A stretch of 64,000 nucleotides of DNA from Muribaculaceae bacterium Isolate-037 (Harlan) (GCA_003762615.1 RIAZ01000008.1:1-64000); one strand, 5' to 3'; counted from the first letter of the stretch, positions 15,105 through 24,911 are shown. Numbers and translations: made by a program. Notes: generated by a model from the letters alone, not told the origin.

Positions 15105-18087
15105 GCTGATGGCGTGCACCTGGTCTCTCTCGGCCCAGACCCGCACCTATCACGGCACAGTGATTGACGCTACCACCAATGAGCCACTCATCGGTGCCAC
15201 GGTAATGCCCGTAGGCGGAGGTAGAGGAACCGCCACTGACATAGACGGAAAATTCACGATCACTCTTCCGCAGGATGTGAATAAAATCCAGGTGTCATAC
15301 GTCGGTATGAAAACCGAGACCGTAACCGTAACCGACGGAATGGTCATAAAACTTACAACCGTTGACACAAGTCTTGATGATGTGGTTGTCATGGGCTATG
15401 GATCAAGTAAAAAACTCGGTTCCGTAGTCGGTTCTGTCGCAGTAGTAGGTGAAAAAGCGCTTGACAATCTTCCTACCGCTACTTTCGTAGATGGTCTGCA
15501 AGGACAGGTTTCCGGTCTTAACATCTTCTCCGGATCAGGCGACCCCTCATCTACTGACAATGCTATCCGCATACGTGGCGTTAATTCACTTAATGCAGGC
15601 AACACCCCTCTTTTTATTCTTGACGGTGCTCCTGTAACTCAATCTGTATTCACCACTCTTAACCCGAACGACATACAGAACATCACAGTGTTGAAAGACG
15701 CAGCATCTGTTGCCATTTATGGTTCACGTGCTGCTAATGGTGTCATTGTAATAACCTCAAAGAGAGGTGCATTCGGCGGCAAGCCGAAACTTTCTATCCG
15801 TGCGAACTACGGATGGTCACAGATGGTGGAAGACAATGTTGACATGATGAACTCTCAACAATATATTGAATTCCGCGATAAAATCGGATCTCCGGTATCA
15901 GACGAAGTGCGTCAGATTGTTGACAAATACGGAATCTCGACCAATTGGCGCGATCAAGTATTCAACAACAGCGCACCGACATATTCCGTAGATGCATCAC
16001 TAAGTGGTGGTGGCGAGAATATCAACTACTACATCTCTCTCAACCATTATGATGCAGAAGGTATCATCACAGAATCCGACATGCGTCGTGAGACCTTACG
16101 TGCCAATATCAATAGCAAAGTCAATGACTGGTTAAGAATCGGTCTTCAGACCAATCTTGGCTACACCAAATATTCACAGAATGCCAATGTAACTTCAGAG
16201 GGCGTGTATCTCGCCAACCCAATGGTATTCGCCCGTATGGCATTCCCGTATGATTCCCCCTATTATTATACCTTTGATGACAATGGCAACATTCAATGGG
16301 GCGATCAGGCAAAATATCTTCATTACTGCGGTTTCAACACTCCCGATTTCTACTCCGGCAACAAATCGACATATAGCACTAAGGTCACTGCCAACGTCAA
16401 CCTCTACGAACAGATAAACCCGATACCCGGACTTATCCTAAAGGCTCAACAATCTGTCGATGCCATTGACTATCGTCTTGACAATAAAAACCTTCCATAC
16501 GAGTCGTATATCACTCCTATGGGCGATAAAGTAGGCTCTGCTGCTGTGGGAGCAATCAACACCGGTTCAAACCAGCAGCGTTTTGAAAGATACACTTCGT
16601 TTACTTACACTCATACCGCAGAATATCAATTCAATCTCCGCGACCTGCACAATTTCACGGTTCTTGCCGGTGAAGAATCAATCATCACCCGCGACAATGA
16701 TTTCTATGCACTCACCACCGGACAAAGCGACCGCCGAATGATGCTGCTCCAGCAAGGCACCTCTGCCCTTCCCAAGGAGCAAGTGCAGAATCTCGACAAT
16801 TCCACATTCAACTCGATATTCTTCAAGTTTAACTACGATTTCAACAACCGTTATTTCTTTGAGGCCTCTTACCGTCGTGACGGTAGCTCAAAGTTTGCAC
16901 CCAAACATCGTTGGGCCAATTTCTACTCTGTAGGCGCAATGTGGAATGCCAAAAACGAATTGTTCCTTAACGATGTAGAATGGCTTAACGAACTTCAGGC
17001 CCGCATCAGCTACGGCACCACCGGTAACTCCAGCATCGACAACTACATGTATTTCGGCACTGTCGGTTCAGGCAACAACTATGGTCCCGGTGATAACATA
17101 TCCTCTTCGACTCTTACGGGTGCAAGCAACAATGACCTCACATGGGAGACTGTTGAATCATTTGACGTAGGCGTGCGCTTCAAAGCTCTCAACATCTTCA
17201 CTGCCGACATTGATTTCTATAAGAAAACCACTAAGGATATGCTCATGAAAATTCCTTGGAGCTTCACCACTGGATATGAGTCAGGATATGGAAATATCGG
17301 ATCAATGACCAATACGGGTGTTGATGTTAATGTGATAGCCGACATCATTCACACTAAAGACTGGAACTGGTCTGTACGTTGCAATTTCAACTACAACAAG
17401 AATGAAATCACCGAACTCTTCAACGGACGTGACAGCTACGTAATTCCCAACACCGGACTGCGTTATGAGGTAGGGCACTCTGCCGGTGAGTTCTATTCCG
17501 TGCGTTACATCGGAGTCGATCCTCGCGACGGCAAACAGATGTGGCTTGACAAAAACGACAACATCACGAAAGTCTACAATGAAGAGGAGAACTCCGTGAT
17601 GACAGGCAAGAGCCAGTATGCTCCATGGACCGGCGGATTCGGCACAAACTTGCGATACAAGGGATTCGGTCTTTCCGTTGACTTCAACTGGGCGGCAAAA
17701 AAATACATGACAAACAACGACAACTATTTCATGTATAATGCAGCACAGGGCAACGGTCAGAACCAGGCTGTAGGCATGCTCGATGTGTGGACAAAACCAG
17801 GAGACGTAACAATTTATCCTAACGCTACAGAACAGATACAATTCGATACCCGTCTTATTGAAGATGCATCTTTCCTTCGCCTGAAGAATGTCACGTTGAC
17901 CTACGCGCTCCCTCAGGTTGCACTTGATGCCATGAGGCTTAACAATGTAGTATTCCACTTCACCGGTAGAAATCTATTGACATTCACAGATTTTACCGGT
18001 TTTGATCCGGAACCTCAGACAAATGTATTCCTTTTCAAATATCCGAATACCCGTCAGTATGAGTTGGGTGTTGAGGTTTCATTCTAA
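15076..18087 (+). CDS. SusC/RagA TonB-dependent outer-membrane transporter C
   Basis: A 1003-residue SusC homologue: signal peptide (MRKLFLILMTLMACTWSLSA), carboxypeptidase-regulatory-like domain (TYHGTVIDATTNEPLIGATV), plug with IRIRGVNSLNAGNTPLFILDG and VLKDAASVAIYGSRAANG, and a barrel ending GVEVSF. The N-terminal 60 residues are close to A and B, while the barrel differs. The start overlaps the third repeat copy. Unlike B it has a good promoter of its own upstream. It is followed 20 bp later by susD-C and forms a three- or four-gene operon with a Calx-beta-like lipoprotein. The substrate is unknown. Confidence 0.96.
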   Translation: MRKLFLILMTLMACTWSLSAQTRTYHGTVIDATTNEPLIGATVMPVGGGRGTATDIDGKFTITLPQDVNKIQVSYVGMKTETVTVTDGMVIKLTTVDTSLDDVVVMGYGSSKKLGSVVGSVAVVGEKALDNLPTATFVDGLQGQVSGLNIFSGSGDPSSTDNAIRIRGVNSLNAGNTPLFILDGAPVTQSVFTTLNPNDIQNITVLKDAASVAIYGSRAANGVIVITSKRGAFGGKPKLSIRANYGWSQMVEDNVDMMNSQQYIEFRDKIGSPVSDEVRQIVDKYGISTNWRDQVFNNSAPTYSVDASLSGGGENINYYISLNHYDAEGIITESDMRRETLRANINSKVNDWLRIGLQTNLGYTKYSQNANVTSEGVYLANPMVFARMAFPYDSPYYYTFDDNGNIQWGDQAKYLHYCGFNTPDFYSGNKSTYSTKVTANVNLYEQINPIPGLILKAQQSVDAIDYRLDNKNLPYESYITPMGDKVGSAAVGAINTGSNQQRFERYTSFTYTHTAEYQFNLRDLHNFTVLAGEESIITRDNDFYALTTGQSDRRMMLLQQGTSALPKEQVQNLDNSTFNSIFFKFNYDFNNRYFFEASYRRDGSSKFAPKHRWANFYSVGAMWNAKNELFLNDVEWLNELQARISYGTTGNSSIDNYMYFGTVGSGNNYGPGDNISSSTLTGASNNDLTWETVESFDVGVRFKALNIFTADIDFYKKTTKDMLMKIPWSFTTGYESGYGNIGSMTNTGVDVNVIADIIHTKDWNWSVRCNFNYNKNEITELFNGRDSYVIPNTGLRYEVGHSAGEFYSVRYIGVDPRDGKQMWLDKNDNITKVYNEEENSVMTGKSQYAPWTGGFGTNLRYKGFGLSVDFNWAAKKYMTNNDNYFMYNAAQGNGQNQAVGMLDVWTKPGDVTIYPNATEQIQFDTRLIEDASFLRLKNVTLTYALPQVALDAMRLNNVVFHFTGRNLLTFTDFTGFDPEPQTNVFLFKYPNTRQYELGVEVSF

Positions 18088-18107
18088 TTTCCATTGACAT
18101 TAATTTT

Positions 18108-19646
18108 ATGAAAAAGTTAATATATAGTTTTATTCTTACTGGAACGCTTTTCACTTCATGCAGCATGAATGAAGAGCCTGCCGGAAAACTGAATGATGAG
18201 ACCGCCATTCAGACCACGGCAGATGCCACAAAATTCCGCAATGGCATCTACAGCAACATCCGTTCGGTGTCAAACGGCACATTCATCTATAGTCAGGAGA
18301 TGCAGGCCGACATGTTCGTTGGCACTCAGATCAATGGTAATCGTCTCGGTCCGTTCAGCATCAGTTCTTTTACCTCTTCTGATAATGATCTGGAAGATTT
18401 ATGGGAATACCCTTATAAGTATATCGCCAACGTAAATTATTTTCTTCCAAAACTGGAGGTTCTTATCAACAGGGAGGGAATTGATGCAAACACCAAACTG
18501 CTACTCGAGCGCTACCGCGGTGAGGCAAAATGGGCGCGTGCATACTATTATTATTACCTGACAGACACATTCTGTCAGTCATACACAAACGTAGAGCCCA
18601 CCACTCCGGCTTCAGGAATGCCTTTGGAGACAGTCTATCATCCGTCCAGCGAATACTCTACATATCCCGGTCGTTCATCTTTGGCAGAGACTTTTAATCT
18701 CATTGAAAAAGACCTTGCCGATGCCTACAACGATCTGGAGGCTTATGAGAAATCTTCCGCCAAGGATGCACAGGCAAACCTAAGTGCCAATGCCCCTTAT
18801 TTGAGTACATTTACTGTCCTTGCTCTTCAGGCCCGTATTGCCTTGCTGAAAGGTGATAACGCCACAGCCATTGCAAAGGCTGAGAAAGTCATCAATGAAG
18901 GTAGCTATACACTCACTGACCGAGATCTTTATCCAGCGATATGGACAAATGATGAAGGATCTGAACTTATCTTTGTACCTTATGGTGACCAAGCCCAATC
19001 TTCTGCAGTAGCTGCTATCGGTGAGGCTTGGATCAACTCATCCACTGATAAGGCAGACTATGTTGCTACTCAGAATGCTCTCGGAATGTATGATTCTGAA
19101 AAAGACATACGTTATGAGTCGTTCTTTGAACCTCGCGCACTCTCTGTAAACGGTGCAAGCGTTGTAGCTCCCTGTTTTGTGAAATATCCGGGTAACCCTC
19201 TTCTCAATACAGGTTCTACAAATGCATTGAAGAATCTGCCCAAGCCATTCCGTCTTAGCGAAATGTATCTTATCATAGCTGAGGCTTCAGCTTCTACTGA
19301 TGCAAATAAGGCAAACACTGCACTCAACACACTGCGAGCTGCCCGTATCGCAGATTATGAGGAGCAGACTTATTCCGGACAGAACCTCGTGAACCAAGTG
19401 CGTGAAGAGCGCACCAAGGAACTCATCGGCGAAGGCTTCCGTATAAGCGACCTGCGCCGCTGGAATCTCGGTTTCAGCCGTTCTACCGCTTATGAGGATA
19501 TTTATGAGGACGTGCCCTCAATACTTATCCCCGCAAGCATGAACGTGACTTACGAACCCGGTTACTATCGTCTGATTCTTCCAATTCCCACAGGTGAGAT
19601 GGAGACCAATCCCCAGCTCGAAGGTCAGCAGAATCCGGGCTACTAA
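18108..19646 (+). CDS. SusD/RagB-family nutrient-binding lipoprotein C
   Basis: A 512-residue SusD-family lipoprotein with lipobox TLFTSC at about residues 13-18. The helical core contains RYRGEAKWARAYYYYYLTDTF, an SRLA/TPR-type segment (TVLALQARIALLKGDNATAIAKAEK) and the C-terminal RagB part VREERTKELIGEGFRISDLRRWN. It is the binding partner of SusC-C. It belongs to a shorter subgroup than SusD-A and SusD-B, so the three pairs were probably recruited separately and only their susC starts were made alike. Confidence 0.93.
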   Translation: MKKLIYSFILTGTLFTSCSMNEEPAGKLNDETAIQTTADATKFRNGIYSNIRSVSNGTFIYSQEMQADMFVGTQINGNRLGPFSISSFTSSDNDLEDLWEYPYKYIANVNYFLPKLEVLINREGIDANTKLLLERYRGEAKWARAYYYYYLTDTFCQSYTNVEPTTPASGMPLETVYHPSSEYSTYPGRSSLAETFNLIEKDLADAYNDLEAYEKSSAKDAQANLSANAPYLSTFTVLALQARIALLKGDNATAIAKAEKVINEGSYTLTDRDLYPAIWTNDEGSELIFVPYGDQAQSSAVAAIGEAWINSSTDKADYVATQNALGMYDSEKDIRYESFFEPRALSVNGASVVAPCFVKYPGNPLLNTGSTNALKNLPKPFRLSEMYLIIAEASASTDANKANTALNTLRAARIADYEEQTYSGQNLVNQVREERTKELIGEGFRISDLRRWNLGFSRSTAYEDIYEDVPSILIPASMNVTYEPGYYRLILPIPTGEMETNPQLEGQQNPGY

Positions 19647-19684
19647 TCATTATTAATCAATAACAGACAAGACAGCTTATATAT

Positions 19685-20578
19685 ATGAAATATGTAAAGT
19701 TATTTGCTTTGGCAGCCGGAGCATTCATGCTGACAGCATGTTCTGACGATAATGATTTCAACAGTGCGTCAGACGTGACTGTAGAGATGGCAAAGAGCGA
19801 GATTACGGTGAAGGAGAATGCCGGCACATTCAATGTCCCCGTAAAAGTGACCGGAGACCCTAACGGTCCGGTAAAAGTGAAAATTGTGGTTGAAGCTTCC
19901 GCATCTAACCCCGCCCTTCCCTTTGAGGAGAAGGAGGGCAAATGGAGCGGCAACTATATCATCACTTCTGAGACAATCAATATCCCGGCAGATGAGAAAA
20001 CCGCAAACGTGGAAATAAGCACGGTTGATGACCTTGAAGAGAATCCAGATCGGTCTTTCACCATCAGGATTGAATCGGCTGAAGGCGCGACAATCGGAAG
20101 CGCCGCCACCACTGTCGTAATCCTGAAAGATAATGATTCCGTGCCTTACGAGAAAGTCCAAGGCACTTGGAACTTTAGCTTCAATGATTTTGATGGCAAT
20201 CCTGCTTCATGGACAATGACGATAGGCGGGTATGATGAAGGATCCAAGGAATATGGCAATGAGCTTTATCTGAGCGGACTGCTTGGCTATCAGAATGAAC
20301 TGTCTCTGAAATTCCATAACGATGAAGCAACCGGCGAATGCTATATAGAGATGGAACTTCCCGAACCGTTCATGTGGTATAACGAATCATACCTAATCTA
20401 TGCGTTGAACGGAATGTCCACCGCCCCCGGTGCGATCAGGGGTACATTCAGTGAAGATCTGAAGACCATCACCTTTGATCCGGAAGCAACAATTGTTTAT
20501 TATGTAGCAGCTCAGGATATTTCCGATGCTCTTGGAGTATATGACCTCTCATCAAATATGAGTATGACCCGTCAGTGA
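19685..20578 (+). CDS. Calx-beta-like surface lipoprotein of operon C
   Basis: A 297-residue lipoprotein with signal peptide ending MLTACSDDND (Cys20 and acidic export signal). Residues about 30-155 look like a Calx-beta domain: SDVTVEMAKSEITVKE, then a beta sandwich ending in VVILKDND. The remainder (about 160-297) is beta-rich with tryptophans and no family I can name. It lies 38 bp after susD-C and just before a terminator, the usual place for an accessory surface ligand-binding protein. Calx-beta domains often bind calcium or act as spacers. The binding role is inferred. Confidence 0.75.
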   Translation: MKYVKLFALAAGAFMLTACSDDNDFNSASDVTVEMAKSEITVKENAGTFNVPVKVTGDPNGPVKVKIVVEASASNPALPFEEKEGKWSGNYIITSETINIPADEKTANVEISTVDDLEENPDRSFTIRIESAEGATIGSAATTVVILKDNDSVPYEKVQGTWNFSFNDFDGNPASWTMTIGGYDEGSKEYGNELYLSGLLGYQNELSLKFHNDEATGECYIEMELPEPFMWYNESYLIYALNGMSTAPGAIRGTFSEDLKTITFDPEATIVYYVAAQDISDALGVYDLSSNMSMTRQ

Positions 20579-20606
20579 ATTTCTGATTGTTGAATGACAT
20601 AATCTT

Positions 20607-20645
20607 GGATGTATCAGAGAAATTTCTCTGATACATCCTTTTTTA
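20607..20645 (+). terminator. Terminator of operon C
   Basis: A perfect 14-bp stem (20607-20620 with 20625-20638), a 4-nt AATT loop and a run of Ts follow the Calx-beta lipoprotein stop by 28 bp. It ends operon C ahead of the protease gene. Confidence 0.85.
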
Positions 20646-20665
20646 TTAAAGATAATAGTATATTT

Positions 20666-20696
20666 TTTGAAAAGACAGATAATTTATGTAGTTTTG
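20666..20696 (+). promoter_or_regulatory. Promoter of the C10 protease gene
   Basis: TTTG (20666-20669) and TAGTTTTG (20689-20696) with a 19-bp spacer are a full match to the Bacteroidales consensus. The start site would be near 20703, leaving a leader of only about 13 nt. The protease gene is therefore expressed independently of operon C. Confidence 0.75.
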
Positions 20697-20715
20697 TAAA
20701 AAATACCTGACACTT

Positions 20716-23268
20716 ATGAATAAATACTTACTCTCATTGTTATCTGCGTTATCGGTTGCCGGACTTATCTCGGCAGAAACCCTTACGCCGGAACAAGCCC
20801 TTAAACGAGCCGGGCTTTCCAAAATTACACCTACAAGAAGCATGAATACGCTCCCCGTATTCACATCTCTTACAAAATCCGGAGAACCCACAGTATATAT
20901 TTTTGACAATCTGCATACCGATGGATACATAATGATCAGTGCCGATGATGTTGCGGCACCGATACTGGGTTATTCTGACAACTCTTCTTTCAATTCTGAG
21001 GAAATGCCACCTCAAATGAAATGGTGGATTGAGGAGTGCGGACGACAGATTGAATACGCGAGGAATAGTGGGTATGCTCAATATTCATCCACCTCAAGAA
21101 GTGGGAAAACAGAAATATCACCTTTATTGTCAACAATTTGGAATCAGGGCACTCCATTCAATAATGATTGCCCCAAGGTGAACGGCACCAAAACACCTAC
21201 CGGCTGTGTCGCCACAGCGATGGCTCAAGTGATGAACTATTGGAAATATCCGGAAGTTGGAACAGGCGCCGGCATAATAAAATTACCTGACACTGGTAAG
21301 CAGGACGTGCTTCAGTTCAGACAGAAAAAATTCGACTGGGGAAACATGATCGACTCCTATAACGGAAGCTATACCGACGAGCAGGCAGCTGCCGTGGCTT
21401 ATCTAATGAAGGCTTGTGGATATTCATGCGACATGGCATATACCCCCAACAGTTCAGGAGCTCTATCAATCAACGCAGCGAAAGCATTATTTGAGAATTT
21501 CAAATATAACCCCAACCTACAATATCTAAACCGAGACTATCTGTCGGCTACAGAATGGGAGAATATAATCTATGCGGAACTTGCAGCCAAACGTCCGGTA
21601 TTATATGGTGGCCGCTCATCTTCTGTGGGACATGAATTCGTTTGCGATGGGTATGACGGCAATGGTTATTTCCATTTCAATTGGGGATGGGGTGGTATGT
21701 CTGACGGCTATTTTCTACTTGACGCATTAAATCCCGGGGCTGTCGGCACCGGTGGCGGTACCGGTGGTGGTTTTAACTTCGGACAGGACATTGTTGTAGG
21801 TATACAGCCGGAGGCTACACCCGTACAAAACCCTCGTCTTGTGCAAGGCGGATGGCTGACAGCAACTGTTACCGGGAACAAAATGTCGCTTAAGCTTAAA
21901 TACAACAATTCCATAGGAAAGTGGATGAATATGGGAGTGCAAGCAGTAAAGGCTTCAATAGGCGTAAGCATTACGTCTATTGAAGAGAAATCTTCTGATC
22001 CTGTTTATCTGACAATCAAATCTGAAAGTGTAGGTGCGCCAACTATCACAAATATAGGCGACGGAAGTTATAATCTGCAATTCCAAGGAATTTCAGGGAA
22101 TGTCTCATTCACAATTCCCTCTTCTTTATCCAACGGAAAATATCGTGCTACCGTCTGCTGCAAAGCTGAAGGGACTGATGACGACTCTTATCTTCCCGTT
22201 CTGACCTCTGACGATGCCTACAACTACATATTATTTACCAAATCCGGAAATTCTATATCAGTTGAAGAATTGGAGACACCTTATATTTCAATCACTGAAT
22301 CAGAACTACTGACCCCCCTTTACTATGGTAATGCATCTCGATTTAGCATATCTGTAAGAAATCATTCAGAGAAGGAGGTGACAAGGAGTTTCTATCCTGT
22401 ACTTTATTCAAAAAATAAAATGCAGATGCTTGCAGAAGGTATCACATTGACTATCCCTGCCAACGACTCAATCACCCAGGAATTCTCCTCCAACTTTGAA
22501 GTAGTGGATGATGCATCCGCTCCATCTTCCAGACAGATATACACGTTAATGTGGTATGACCCCAATACTGAAACACTATATGATTGGAAGGAACAAGTGA
22601 CAATGAATATCAATCTTGCGAATACAAGCATCGCTGTGACTGATTTCTCAATTCCTGATTCTGAATATCAAATGATAGAACTGACAGATGGATCCCAAAC
22701 AAGACTATATCAAGTAGCTGATAAATCGGACATTCCTTTCAATTGCTCTCTATATAATGAGAAAGGCTATTTCGGTAAGCCTATATATATCGCCACATTC
22801 CTTAATGGGGGTGGAAATCCGCTTACAATTACACCGTTTGATCAGATACCTACACTCTCTGCTAATGAGGAATGTACAATCTCTCAATCCTTGAATTTCT
22901 ATGTGGGCGAACCGGATAAATTATATTATGCAAGTCTTCTGACAATAAATAATAATGCTTACACAATAATTGAAGATGTGTTGCCGATATTCTTCACGTT
23001 TAAGAGTTCATCTGTAGATACTCTGACGGAGGATAATGACGGGATGAGCATTCTCTTTGATTCCGCTCTCCGCTCTGTCGCTGCATCTTCTGCCAATGGA
23101 ATCGTCTCCTTGACCATCTATTCTCTCGACGGCAGGATTGTCAGCAGCATCGAAGGGGAAGGGAAAGAAAGCGTGTCGATTGATCTTTCTGACATTCCGG
23201 CAGGCGTATATATCGTAACTGCCACTGATGCCAAAGGCGTCCGCAAACAGATGAAGATTGCCCGCTAA
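20716..23268 (+). CDS. Secreted C10-family (streptopain-like) cysteine protease with sorting domain
   Basis: An 850-residue exported protease. Signal peptide 1-20, an inhibitory propeptide-like region at about 21-130 (YIMISADDVAAPILGYSDNS), then the C10 catalytic domain with Cys164 in TGCVATAMAQVMNYW and His306 in VGHEFVCDGYDGNGYFHFNW, plus the conserved Trp that follows. Beta-rich domains fill about 370-770. The C-terminal 75 residues (SLTIYSLDGRIVSSIEG and DIPAGVYIVTATD) fit a type IX secretion sorting domain, predicting surface anchoring or release. The protease could digest host or dietary proteins. It follows the switchable SusC/SusD cluster, which lacks glycan enzymes, so a peptide connection is possible but unproven. 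Confidence 0.88.
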   Translation: MNKYLLSLLSALSVAGLISAETLTPEQALKRAGLSKITPTRSMNTLPVFTSLTKSGEPTVYIFDNLHTDGYIMISADDVAAPILGYSDNSSFNSEEMPPQMKWWIEECGRQIEYARNSGYAQYSSTSRSGKTEISPLLSTIWNQGTPFNNDCPKVNGTKTPTGCVATAMAQVMNYWKYPEVGTGAGIIKLPDTGKQDVLQFRQKKFDWGNMIDSYNGSYTDEQAAAVAYLMKACGYSCDMAYTPNSSGALSINAAKALFENFKYNPNLQYLNRDYLSATEWENIIYAELAAKRPVLYGGRSSSVGHEFVCDGYDGNGYFHFNWGWGGMSDGYFLLDALNPGAVGTGGGTGGGFNFGQDIVVGIQPEATPVQNPRLVQGGWLTATVTGNKMSLKLKYNNSIGKWMNMGVQAVKASIGVSITSIEEKSSDPVYLTIKSESVGAPTITNIGDGSYNLQFQGISGNVSFTIPSSLSNGKYRATVCCKAEGTDDDSYLPVLTSDDAYNYILFTKSGNSISVEELETPYISITESELLTPLYYGNASRFSISVRNHSEKEVTRSFYPVLYSKNKMQMLAEGITLTIPANDSITQEFSSNFEVVDDASAPSSRQIYTLMWYDPNTETLYDWKEQVTMNINLANTSIAVTDFSIPDSEYQMIELTDGSQTRLYQVADKSDIPFNCSLYNEKGYFGKPIYIATFLNGGGNPLTITPFDQIPTLSANEECTISQSLNFYVGEPDKLYYASLLTINNNAYTIIEDVLPIFFTFKSSSVDTLTEDNDGMSILFDSALRSVAASSANGIVSLTIYSLDGRIVSSIEGEGKESVSIDLSDIPAGVYIVTATDAKGVRKQMKIAR

Positions 23269-23287
23269 TACCCCTAAATACACCCAC

Positions 23288-23324
23288 AAAAAAGGAGACT
23301 GCCCGCCGGACAGTCTCCTTTTTT
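23288..23324. terminator. Bidirectional terminator between protease and ATPase genes
   Basis: An 11-bp stem (23291-23301 with 23311-23321) is flanked by A runs on the left and T runs on the right, so it can work on both strands. It serves the protease gene from the left and the convergent ATPase-like gene from the right. Confidence 0.85.
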
Positions 23325-23370
23325 CATACTACCTTTGTATATTCGTATGTCAGACTTCGTAACTCCTCGC

Positions 23371-24516
23371 TTATCTCTGTGTGTTTAGAATTGGTAGCAG
23401 ATACCGCATGAAGCCGTCTGTCACTTCCTTATTCGGCAAACCTAACGTCACGAGGTCAAATTCCTTATCGTATTCCTTTATCGTAAGATAGCCGGTCTGA
23501 TAGACCAATGCAATCGGACTCGGTCTGTCAAGATCAAGTCCGATCAATGATTCCACACTACATTCTGTATTTAATAATGCCTTCAAGGATACGTCCATGC
23601 GCTTCAATTGCTCTACCAATAATGTAGGTTGACCTGACCTTATCCAATAATTTCGGAATTCCTTTGAATCCATCACGCATACTATTGAATATGGATTATA
23701 CATATCCTCTCCATAGCATGAGAAACGATAGCCATCATACCAGCTCTTCAGGTCTGACAGAATCTCTTCCCGGCTCTTACAATGTCGGGCAACAAGGGAA
23801 TTAATTCCTGCATCGAAATATTCCACCAATTCCGTTTCAGAGATGCCACATACAGCACTATACCTGTCGTCGAATGATACGTCTAATATATTGTTGAGTC
23901 CTGAAAACACCGACAGGTGCCCGAAACGGCTAACTCCAGTCATGAAAACGAGCCGCAGATAGTCAGCACTGCTCTTGAAATTAGAATAGAGGGCTGCGAG
24001 TTCATTACGGTAATAATCGAAATTCTCGGCATCATGCAACGACCCTACAAGCGGTTTGTCATATTCATCCACGAGTATGACAACTCTCTTTCCTGTGGTC
24101 TCGTATGCACCTCTTATGATATTGCTGAATCGTATTGATACGTTGTCGGATGTACGAGTAACGCCATACTCCTTTTCCCAGCGGTCAAGCATGTTCGACA
24201 CCACTGCTCGAAGATCAACCCGATCCTTATATTTCTCCACGTTAAGGTCCATATATAGAACCGGATATGGTTGCCAATCCCAGTCAATGGTATCTATATA
24301 TAATCCTTTGAACAGCTTCCTTTTCCCTTCAAAAAAACATTTGAGAGTGGAAAGAAACAGACTCTTCCCAAAGCGGCGCGGACGTCCGAGGAAGTAGTAT
24401 TGGCTACCTCTGATTATCGTCTCGATGTAACGGGTCTTATCGACGTATATGAATCCGTTGGATCTCATCACTTCAAACGACTGCTCACCTACTCCATATC
24501 TTACTCTCTCTTCCAT
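23371..24516 (-). CDS. AAA-ATPase-like protein, C-terminally truncated
   Basis: A 381-residue protein of the AAA-ATPase-like family abundant in Bacteroidales. The Walker A motif is GRPRRFGKS (44-52, Lys51) and the Walker B motif is VVILVDEYDKP (Asp150/Glu151). Full-length members continue with about 130-150 more residues forming a PD-(D/E)XK nuclease domain. Here the protein stops at LLPILNTQR, where that domain should begin. Just after the stop, another frame reads about 18 protein-like residues (TEISEELRSLTYEYTK) before a stop and the shared terminator, suggesting a frameshift and deletion. The family may be linked to mobile elements or defence, but its role is not established. This copy is likely degenerate. 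Confidence 0.75.
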   Translation of the reverse strand: MEERVRYGVGEQSFEVMRSNGFIYVDKTRYIETIIRGSQYYFLGRPRRFGKSLFLSTLKCFFEGKRKLFKGLYIDTIDWDWQPYPVLYMDLNVEKYKDRVDLRAVVSNMLDRWEKEYGVTRTSDNVSIRFSNIIRGAYETTGKRVVILVDEYDKPLVGSLHDAENFDYYRNELAALYSNFKSSADYLRLVFMTGVSRFGHLSVFSGLNNILDVSFDDRYSAVCGISETELVEYFDAGINSLVARHCKSREEILSDLKSWYDGYRFSCYGEDMYNPYSIVCVMDSKEFRNYWIRSGQPTLLVEQLKRMDVSLKALLNTECSVESLIGLDLDRPSPIALVYQTGYLTIKEYDKEFDLVTLGLPNKEVTDGFMRYLLPILNTQR

Positions 24517-24628
24517 ACTCGACCGTTTTTTAGATTTTGAAGTCAGACATACTCATCCTCCATCAGCAAAGTTACAACCTTCATCATACACTCGCAAATT
24601 TAATCTGACAAATCCGCTTCCTATTCCG

Positions 24629-24657
24629 TTTTTTTATTACTTTTGTAGGAATTATAT
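24629..24657 (+). repeat. 29-bp direct repeat, left copy, with promoter of the toxin-antitoxin pair
   Basis: Identical to 25516-25544. It contains TACTTTTG (24638-24645), a match to the Bacteroidales -7 box, about 115 bp before the antitoxin gene. No TTTG sits at the right distance upstream. The two copies bracket the toxin-antitoxin module. Confidence 0.7.
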
Positions 24658-24758
24658 ATTTATTTGCGTCAAAATTACGTTGTTATTTAAAAGAGATTTA
24701 ATCTTATTTATTAGAAAGAATCTCTAATTGTAAAATAACATCCTTAATATCATATATT

Positions 24759-24911
24759 ATGGCAAGACCGATAAAAGAGACTCCAATATTATTTGGATCT
24801 GATGCAAGAAGATTTGAACAACGTATGCAGAACCCTCCTAAAGTTTCTTCCGAGAAACGTAAACAAATTCGTATGTCGTATGAAACCGTCATCAAAATGA
24901 TGACTAATTAA
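24759..24911 (+). CDS. Small predicted antitoxin (50 residues)
   Basis: A 50-residue basic protein starting MARPIKETPILFGSDARRF and containing EKRKQIRMSYETV. It is followed by the GNAT gene after only 2 bp, a tight coupling typical of toxin-antitoxin pairs in which the antitoxin comes first. I do not recognise the family. Known partners of GNAT toxins such as TacA and AtaR are about 90 residues with an N-terminal ribbon-helix-helix DNA-binding part. This one is half that size and could be only the toxin-neutralising tail plus a short helix. A basic, helical character would allow DNA or toxin binding. The start codon is the only ATG in a sensible position. Confidence 0.7.
   Translation: MARPIKETPILFGSDARRFEQRMQNPPKVSSEKRKQIRMSYETVIKMMTN

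Noticed and set aside
17302-17958. 218-residue minus-strand frame inside susC-C
   Set aside because: Antisense to the SusC barrel; no family resemblance.
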